DNA from: Rickettsia felis URRWXCal2
GTDB lineage: Bacteria > Pseudomonadota > Alphaproteobacteria > Rickettsiales > Rickettsiaceae
Assembly (NCBI GenBank): GCA_000012145.1
Contig: CP000053.1
Location: forward strand, 744,001-808,000
Direction: 5' to 3'
Length of the DNA stretch: 64,000 nucleotides
Part shown: positions 58,409-64,000 of the stretch, piece after piece
Layout: each line of letters starts with the position of its first letter
How positions within the stretch are numbered: the first letter of the stretch is position 1
The notes under the pieces: model-generated
What the model was told of the DNA's origin: nothing
The model's input: only the letters and a program-made list of their open reading frames with translations
The model's database searches: none
Program-made: the position numbers and the translations under genes

Positions 58409-59692
58409 ATGCTAATGCCGCATTTTCCGGTGCCGACCTGGAAAAATAATATTAAATATGATCTTGAAAATATAACAAGACTTTTAAAAGCCTTAGGTAA
58501 CCCTCATTTAAGGCTTCCTCCCGTCATACATATAGCAGGTACAAACGGTAAAGGTTCAAGCAGTGCTATGCTTAAAAGCATCTTTACGCTTGCCGGTTAT
58601 AAGGTACATTGCTATACATCTCCTCATTTATTAGAATTTAATGAACGAATCGTAATAGCAGGCGAGAAAATCTCGGATAATGAATTATGGCAGGTTTGTG
58701 AGGAGGTTAGGGTAGCAAGCGAAAAATTTAATATCGAACCTAGCTTCTTTGAAGGTACTACGGCAGCAGCATTTGTAGCATTTGAGAAAACAAAAGCCGA
58801 TATATTAATTTTAGAGACGGGACTAGGCGGTCGGTTAGACGCAACAAATATAATCGAGCAGCCTCTAATTACCTTAATTACACCTATTTCATATGATCAT
58901 ATGGATAGGCTCGGTAATACATTACCCCTAATAGCAGTTGAGAAAGCGGGTATCATGAAGTCTCGCATTCCTTGTGTTATAAGTGTGCAAGCTTTGGAAG
59001 TTTATGAAACATTATTTACAAAGGCTGAAGAGTTAGAGGTACCGAGTTTTTGTTATGAATATGATTTCGGTATTAAAAAGACGGGCAACGGATTTATTTA
59101 TTCATCACGAAATTTTAGTTATGAGTTTCCGACTCCTTCGCTACTTGGTGATCATCAATTAATAAATGCTGCAAGCGTTATTGCTTTAATAAGTTTGATA
59201 AATAAACAATTTAATATTAGCAACGAAATTATCTCTAAAGGACTGCAAAATACTATTTGGCGGGCTAGAATCGAAAAAATAGAGCCGAAAAAATATTCTA
59301 AATTAATAGGTGATAATGTTCAAATTTGGGTAGATGCAGCTCATAATAATAGCGGAGCTCAAGTTTTGACAAATTGGATTCGTGATAACTTAAAATCACC
59401 GATATATTTAATACTCGGTATGACTAAAAATAGGAATATCGAGGAGTTTTGCTCCTACTTTAAGGGTTTGACAATTAAAGGTTACGGTGTTAAAGTTTTA
59501 TCCGAACCACTAAGCCATAGTGCAGAAACAATAAATTTGGAAGGCAGAAAGAGCGGGATTGATTTTAGCGAAAGCGACTCACTCGAAGAAGCGATTAGTA
59601 ATATAAAGAAGATAAACGGTGATAATAAAGCAAATATTATAATAACCGGATCGCTTTATTTAGCTTCCGATTTTTATAAATTGCTGCATTAA
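58409..59692 (+). CDS. folC: Folylpolyglutamate synthase / dihydrofolate synthase
   Basis: 427 aa. MPHFPVPTWKNNIKYDLENI is the FolC N-terminus. P-loop HIAGTNGKGSSSAML, SPHLLEFNERI, FEGTTAAAF, ETGLGGRLDATN, the LITPISYDHMDRLG metal and Lys region (EKAGIMK), and VDAAHNNSGAQVLTNWI in the C-terminal domain. Adds glutamates to folates. With folD at 12 kb it covers late folate chemistry. ATG at 58409, or two codons later. Confidence 0.95.
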   Translation: MLMPHFPVPTWKNNIKYDLENITRLLKALGNPHLRLPPVIHIAGTNGKGSSSAMLKSIFTLAGYKVHCYTSPHLLEFNERIVIAGEKISDNELWQVCEEVRVASEKFNIEPSFFEGTTAAAFVAFEKTKADILILETGLGGRLDATNIIEQPLITLITPISYDHMDRLGNTLPLIAVEKAGIMKSRIPCVISVQALEVYETLFTKAEELEVPSFCYEYDFGIKKTGNGFIYSSRNFSYEFPTPSLLGDHQLINAASVIALISLINKQFNISNEIISKGLQNTIWRARIEKIEPKKYSKLIGDNVQIWVDAAHNNSGAQVLTNWIRDNLKSPIYLILGMTKNRNIEEFCSYFKGLTIKGYGVKVLSEPLSHSAETINLEGRKSGIDFSESDSLEEAISNIKKINGDNKANIIITGSLYLASDFYKLLH

Positions 59693-59693
59693 A

Positions 59694-59789
59694 CGTCATT
59701 GGAGGAAATTTACAATAGTAAATTGACGAAGCAATCTCGGGAGAATTCCTGAGATTGCCACGCTCACTAACGTTCGCTCGCAATGACGA
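59694..59789. repeat. Family B element (B10)
   Basis: CGTCATTGGAGGAAATT...GTTCGCTCGCAATGACG, between folC and sodB. Confidence 0.8.
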
Positions 59790-59821
59790 TAAACACCAAA
59801 ACCAACCTAGGAGAAAATAAC

Positions 59822-60451
59822 ATGACCTATTGCAACAAATCTAATCAAACCTCATATCCTTTTATCTTACCTGATTTACCTTATGACAAAGAGAGTTTTA
59901 AACCACATTTTACTCCCGAGACTTTTGATTATCATCATGGTAAACATCATAATGCTTATGTACAAAATCTAAACAATTTACTCAAAGATAAAGAAGAATT
60001 ACAAAAAAAAGATTTAGAAGAAATAATAGAATGGTCATCTCAAAACTCAAATGCAGCTATTTTTAATAACGCAGCCCAAATATGGAATCATAGTTTTTTT
60101 TGGCATTCAATAAAACCGCAGGGCGGAGGTAAGCCAAGCGGTAAAATATTAGAACAAATTAATAAAGATTTCGGTAGTTTTGAAGGATTTTGTGAACAGT
60201 TTAAGCAAGAGGCCGTAGGACAGTTCGGTAGCGGCTGGGCATGGCTTGTATATCACGATAATAGGCTACAAATTATAAAAACCGCTAATGCCGGTACACC
60301 TATAGCAAACGGTATGAAGCCGCTTCTTGCATGCGATGTTTGGGAGCATGCCTATTATATTGATTATCGTAACAAACGACCTGATTATGTTGACATATTT
60401 ATTAAGCATATGATTAACTGGAAGTTTGTAGAAGATAACTTAATAAAATAA
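59822..60451 (+). CDS. sodB: Superoxide dismutase [Fe]
   Basis: 209 aa from the ATG at 59822 ([14 protein letters not shown]), which follows AGGAGAAAATAAC; the longer frame from 59783 runs out of a repeat. Metal ligands: [10 protein letters not shown] (first His), NHSFFWHSI (second His), [11 protein letters not shown] (Asp and His). GGGKPSGKI and [11 protein letters not shown] are typical of the iron form. Protects against superoxide from host and respiration. Confidence 0.96.
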
Positions 60452-60455
60452 AATT

Positions 60456-62045
60456 ATGAATTTAGAAGATATTAAAAAGGCTCAAGAAATTCCTATCGAA
60501 TATATAGCTTTTAGTGGAGGGGGAGCTAAGGGAGCAATATATTCCGGAGCTTATGAGGCAGCAAAAAAAGCCGGTATTTTAGATAATGTCAAGGCGGTAG
60601 CAGGTTCTTCCGCCGGTGCTATAACTGCAGCAGTGGTAGCTCTTGGGACACCACCTGAGCGATTTGAAGAAATTTCTAAAAATACAAATCTGCAAACATT
60701 GCTTGGAAAAAAAGGATTTTCTGCAGGTATAGTACAGTTAAATAAAGACGGTAAACCTTTATATGATTTATTAGAACTTGTTATTAAAGAAAATATAGAA
60801 ATTTTTTACAGAGATCAGATATAGTAAATGTTAAAGATGATAAAGCTCTTGATGAATTAAGAGAAAGATACAACCAAAAAGACGGTAAAATATATTTTAA
60901 GGATATAGCGTTACTGCGAAAATACGATCCCAGTGCAGTATAAGGATTTAGTAATTACAGCAACTCAGCAAGAGACAAGCGAACTAACTATTTTCAATAG
61001 CTTTGATACGCCAAATATTGAAATTGCTTTAGCTTGCCGTGCTTCTGCTTCTATACCGCTTGTTTTTGAACCGGTAGAAATTGACGGTAAAAAATATGTC
61101 GACGGCGGATATAGAGATAATATACCGACAAAATATTTTAAAGGCAATGAACCGGAATTTGATACAAAAGAAGTAACTGATAATATGGAAAAGATTACCT
61201 TAGCTAAAAAGCAAGGTAGAACTCTAGCTATGGCTTTTGGCACGGGTATGGAAGCTGATGCAAATATTGCTATATATAGTGCAAAAAAATTTGAAAGCCC
61301 AAGTGATATCGTAAAGTTTTTAGCTGATGTATTATTTAAGACTCTTGCAAAAGTAGGAGGAAAATTTAAATATACCGAAACTCTAAGAGAAACTAATGAG
61401 CAGTTACGTGAAAATGCTTTAAACACTGTTGTTTTAGATACTGCCGGAATAGATACTTTGGATTTCAAAGATGCACAAAAATATTCTGATTATTTGAATA
61501 TTAAAGGATATTGTCAAACTAGAGAACATTTGAATAATCATGACCTTGGCAAAGAAGCAGATAAAACATTTGGAACTAAATTATTAGAAATGTTTATTTC
61601 GTCAAAAGAAAATAATGCTTCCAAATGGCAAGACGGAATTATCGAAAATCATGACGATAAAGCAAAAATGCTATTATCATTTTGTAAAACCGGAGCATTA
61701 AACGAAAAAGAATTAAATGAAAAGCTTAAAGAATATGTAATTATTGCTGCAACTAGTCGTAATAATACATTAAAAGCCGATACAAACTCATTGAAAGCTT
61801 TGCTGTATACCTTAAACGATCCTGCTGCTTCAAGTAAAATAAAAGATAGTTTCATTGAGGTACTTGGAATAGATAAAAATAAAGATGTACGATTTGATAA
61901 AACTAAAACCTTTGATGAAAATATTGCTAAGTTTAAATTTACTAAACAAGATTTAGAAAGCTTTATAACTAAAAGTAAAAGCGAAGCACCAAAAATTCAA
62001 AGCAAATATAGTGTAGCCAGAAGTCATGTAAGTGGGGGTGATTAG
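60456..62045 (+). pseudogene. Patatin-like phospholipase A2 (Pat-type), split by two frameshifts
   Basis: Begins 4 bp after sodB. 60456-60824 holds the oxyanion loop SGGGAKGAIYSG and nucleophile GSSAGAI. The frame then breaks in a T-run at 60802-60807; the next frame continues SDIVNVKDDKALDELRERYN ... LLRKYDPS, and near 60925-60935 the first frame resumes (VQYKDLVITATQ). That piece has the catalytic dyad Asp in VDGGYRDN and about 300 more residues. Total about 530 codons. Rickettsial patatins (Pat1, Pat2) are secreted and help phagosome escape. Probably Pat2, but I could not compare. Inactive as read, unless the two compensating shifts are sequencing errors. Confidence 0.85.
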
Positions 62046-62132
62046 ATTTTGCTTGCTGTCAAGCCACGGGATGACAGAGATAAAACTGATCCACGCAACA
62101 ATGCCTAGCGGGAATGACATTGAGTAGGCTTA

Positions 62133-62936
62133 ATGACGACTACTAAAAAAATGAATATAGGTAAATTTAAACTAATTGTTTTTGATGAAATAGACAGTAC
62201 AAGCTCTGAGGCTATGAGAATTGCTAAGAGTAATAAAGTTGATTCAAACTATGCAGTACTTGCTAAATCTCAAACCAAAGCACGAGGTAGAAGCGGTAAA
62301 AATTGGCAGTCTAGGGTAGGTAACTTACATGTAAGTTTACTAATAAAGCCTGATAAAGAGCTAGAATTATTACCGCAATTATCTTTTGTTACAGCACTTG
62401 CCGTCTATGATACTATGTCATCCCGTGGCCCCGCCACGGGATTCAATCAATCAATAAACAATCTGGATCCCGTGGGGGGGCTACGGGATGACACTATACA
62501 ACTAAAATGGCCCAATGATGTTTTAGTTAACGGTCGGAAAATTGCCGGTATACTTCTTGAATCCGTTAAAGTAAAAAATAATTATTACCTTATTATCGGT
62601 ATCGGTATTAATATCACCTATCACCCTGATAATATCGACCAGCCTACTACTAGCTTAATAAGCGAAAATCTACCTCCTATAGAACCACAAGCTTTACTTG
62701 AAAAATTAATAGAGAATTTTGAAAAATATTATCAAATTTGGCATAATAACGGTTTTTCTTTTATTAGAAAAAAATGGTTAGAACATGCTTATAAGTTACA
62801 TGAAAATATTAGCGTTAAATATCAAAATGATATAGTAACCGGCCTTTTTAAAGATATAGATAGTACCGGCAGAATAATATTGCAACTACCTTCCAAAAAA
62901 ATAATCTCTTTTTCCACTGCCGAACTTTTCTTTTAG
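62133..62936 (+). CDS. birA: Biotin-[acetyl-CoA-carboxylase] ligase with an in-frame RPE
   Basis: 267 aa. Attaches biotin to its carrier protein. No N-terminal helix-turn-helix, so no repressor role. FDEIDSTSSEAMRIA, ARGRSGKNW (ATP/biotin loop), GNLHVSLLIKP, LKWPNDVLVNGRKIAGILLE (catalytic Lys) and IIGIGINI. Residues about 94-120 (TMSSRGPATGFNQSINNLDP and following) come from a family C element inserted just before LKWPND. The frame is kept. The start may instead be the Met at 62151. Confidence 0.93.
   Translation: MTTTKKMNIGKFKLIVFDEIDSTSSEAMRIAKSNKVDSNYAVLAKSQTKARGRSGKNWQSRVGNLHVSLLIKPDKELELLPQLSFVTALAVYDTMSSRGPATGFNQSINNLDPVGGLRDDTIQLKWPNDVLVNGRKIAGILLESVKVKNNYYLIIGIGINITYHPDNIDQPTTSLISENLPPIEPQALLEKLIENFEKYYQIWHNNGFSFIRKKWLEHAYKLHENISVKYQNDIVTGLFKDIDSTGRIILQLPSKKIISFSTAELFF
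62416..62493. repeat. Family C element inside birA (C6)
   Basis: TGTCATCCCGTGGCCCCGCC...GGGGGGGCTACGGGATGACA, 78 bp, 26 codons, no stop in the birA frame. Confidence 0.9.
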
Positions 62937-63018
62937 CAAAAATATTACTAAATTTAAATTGTAGATTTAATTTTTGTTAACTTCTACTTAAGCTCCAATT
63001 TAACAAGGTAATATTAAT

Positions 63019-63594
63019 ATGCCCCGAGAGAATAGCAACTCTAAGTCTCAAGAGTTTTTAATAAATGCGTATGAGCAATTAAACGAATTTAAAAAACTTT
63101 CTTCTGATAATAGCCGTACATTAATGCTAGATTTCCACAAAACCGAAAAAACTTTTAAATGTGCCTTATTTACAGGTAATAATAACGCATGTGAAGGATT
63201 ATTAGAACTATATGACGAAGTAATAAAAAAAATGCCTAATTATGAACTTCAAAATATAAATATAACACAATTTAGAGATATTATGGTCTTAGTCGGAAGA
63301 GAACTTAATAATAAAAAATGTATGAATACCTCCTTATTGTCAGTAAAAATTAATGAAAAATTTTTCAAACCAAGTGTTGTTGCTCATGTAAAAGCTATTG
63401 AAATATGTCAAAAGCAAAATAGCAACAATCCTTTCGCAGTTAACGAGGATAAAATTATTGCAAATTTTAATCTCACTATTGATAGCCTTCCATTTATATA
63501 TGCACCAACAAATTTTTCAAAGCTTATACCCTTAATACCTACAAATGAAGATGAGGTAATAACCTCAGGAGATAATTATTGTAATATATCATAG
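63019..63594 (+). CDS. Hypothetical protein, 191 aa
   Basis: I do not recognise this gene. Soluble, no signal peptide, helical in the first 110 residues (SKSQEFLINAYEQLNEFKKL, ACEGLLELYDEVIKKMP), then a more extended part ending IPTNEDEVITSG. The spacing of helices could fit a TPR- or Sel1-like fold, but no consensus is visible. The following gene starts 11 bp after its stop, so they form a pair, and both look like accessory proteins. AAGGTAATATTAAT precedes the ATG. Confidence 0.6.
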   Translation: MPRENSNSKSQEFLINAYEQLNEFKKLSSDNSRTLMLDFHKTEKTFKCALFTGNNNACEGLLELYDEVIKKMPNYELQNINITQFRDIMVLVGRELNNKKCMNTSLLSVKINEKFFKPSVVAHVKAIEICQKQNSNNPFAVNEDKIIANFNLTIDSLPFIYAPTNFSKLIPLIPTNEDEVITSGDNYCNIS

Positions 63595-63605
63595 GAATAT
63601 GGATT

Positions 63606-64000
63606 ATGAAAGAAACTACTTATGATGAAGAAAAACAATCATTATTTGAACAGATGATGATGTCAGCTAAGAATACAAAATTACCCCCTGAGTATCTACA
63701 TACTAAGGGGATAAATTTATACTCCAATGCTATAATCTTGTATCAAGAAAAAAAAGTAATTAATTATGCAATACAAAAAAATTTATTCAATCTATAAAAT
63801 ATTTACAAGCAGCAATGATTCTTGGAAAATTAGAGGCTTGTTTTGTAGTTAATGATTTCTATCATAAAGATTACCTTAACCTTGTAATGCCTGGAGCTGG
63901 TCATTTAGTAAATATCATTGGTTATACATTGTCAAACGTAAAAGTTCCGGAAAGTGCTAAATTAGATAACTATGAAATACTTGAAAAATTAGCCGCAGAA
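63606..64000 (+). pseudogene. Hypothetical protein, frameshifted and cut by the window edge
   Basis: First part MKETTYDEEKQSLFEQMMMS ... YSNAIILYQEKKVINYAIQK ends at TAA 63795. In the next frame the sense goes on SIKYLQAAMILGKLEACFVV, NDFYHKDYLNLVMPGAGHLV and stays open to base 64000. The likely slip is in the A7 run just after 63770. Alternating helices (AIILYQ..., AIKYLQAAMILGKLEAC) hint at TPR/Sel1-like repeats. Function unknown; probably paired with the gene before it. Confidence 0.55.

Overview
The window is an AT-rich chromosomal stretch of a Rickettsia, an obligate intracellular alphaproteobacterium. The diagnostic genes are sca4 (gene D/PS120), a Tlc ATP/ADP translocase, a giant Sca-type autotransporter, the truB-rpsO-pnp block, an lptC-lptA-lptB/kdsD block, an rnpB gene with the alphaproteobacterial core, and many Rickettsia palindromic elements (RPEs) scattered between and inside genes. 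Csu-type pilus genes and many decaying genes fit a spotted-fever or transitional-group member. The species cannot be fixed from sequence reading alone.

Layout. 1-7.7 kb: 3' part of a huge autotransporter with two passenger repeats of about 523 aa. 7.7-10.4 kb: accessory zone with a possible structured RNA, an unknown small protein, a TraB/GumN pseudogene, a leucine-rich-repeat remnant and tRNA-Asp. 10.7-15.1 kb: small regulator-like protein, hpf, gamma-carbonic-anhydrase-like protein, folD, ferredoxin-NADP reductase, first VapBC-like pair. 15.2-19.3 kb: decaying Csu-type chaperone-usher pilus locus (subunit, half chaperone, frameshifted usher, second subunit with an RPE in its N-terminus). 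19.7-20.4 kb: a protein resembling AA10 lytic polysaccharide monooxygenases but without signal peptide. 20.8-23.8 kb: nrdA-nrdB. 24-29 kb: tandem duplicate of a large helical-repeat protein, second copy dead. 29-39 kb (minus strand): miaA, phosphohexomutase, lptB, lptA, lptC, kdsD, pnp, rpsO, truB. 39.5-44.3 kb: tlc4 and sca4. 44.5-50.3 kb: XRE regulator, YihY-like membrane protein, glutamine-synthetase-like protein, pgeF, a degenerate peptide deformylase, second VapBC-like pair, class II aldolase pseudogene. 50.4-55.8 kb: polytopic membrane protein, ppdK, rnpB. 56-64 kb: GST, BPL_N pseudogene, bioY, folC, sodB, split patatin phospholipase, birA and two edge genes.

Dispersed repeats. I sorted them by eye into families. 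A = TGTCATTCCCGCGAAAGCGGG-type ends. B = CGTCATTGCGAG...CTCGCAATGACG. C = TGTCATCCCGTGG...CCACGGGGTGACA. D = about 130 bp with AGATCAACTTCAAAAAGAGC. E = about 140 bp with GGTAATTTGTACGTCAATCC. F = about 165 bp MITE-like, with TTAGGCTGTGTGAA ends. A-E behave like RPEs. They sit in frame in truB, birA, the phosphohexomutase, a membrane protein and a pilin-like gene, within rnpB, and they supply C-terminal tails or stop codons to folD, miaA and lptB.

How the genes fit together. Housekeeping parts cover envelope LPS export and Kdo supply (kdsD, lptABC), RNA metabolism (pnp, rnpB, truB, miaA), nucleotide supply (nrdAB, Tlc4), one-carbon/folate (folD, folC), biotin uptake and use (bioY, birA) and oxidative defence (sodB). 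Host-interaction parts are the autotransporter, Sca4, the patatin, pili and the LPMO-like protein. Several of these are visibly decaying.
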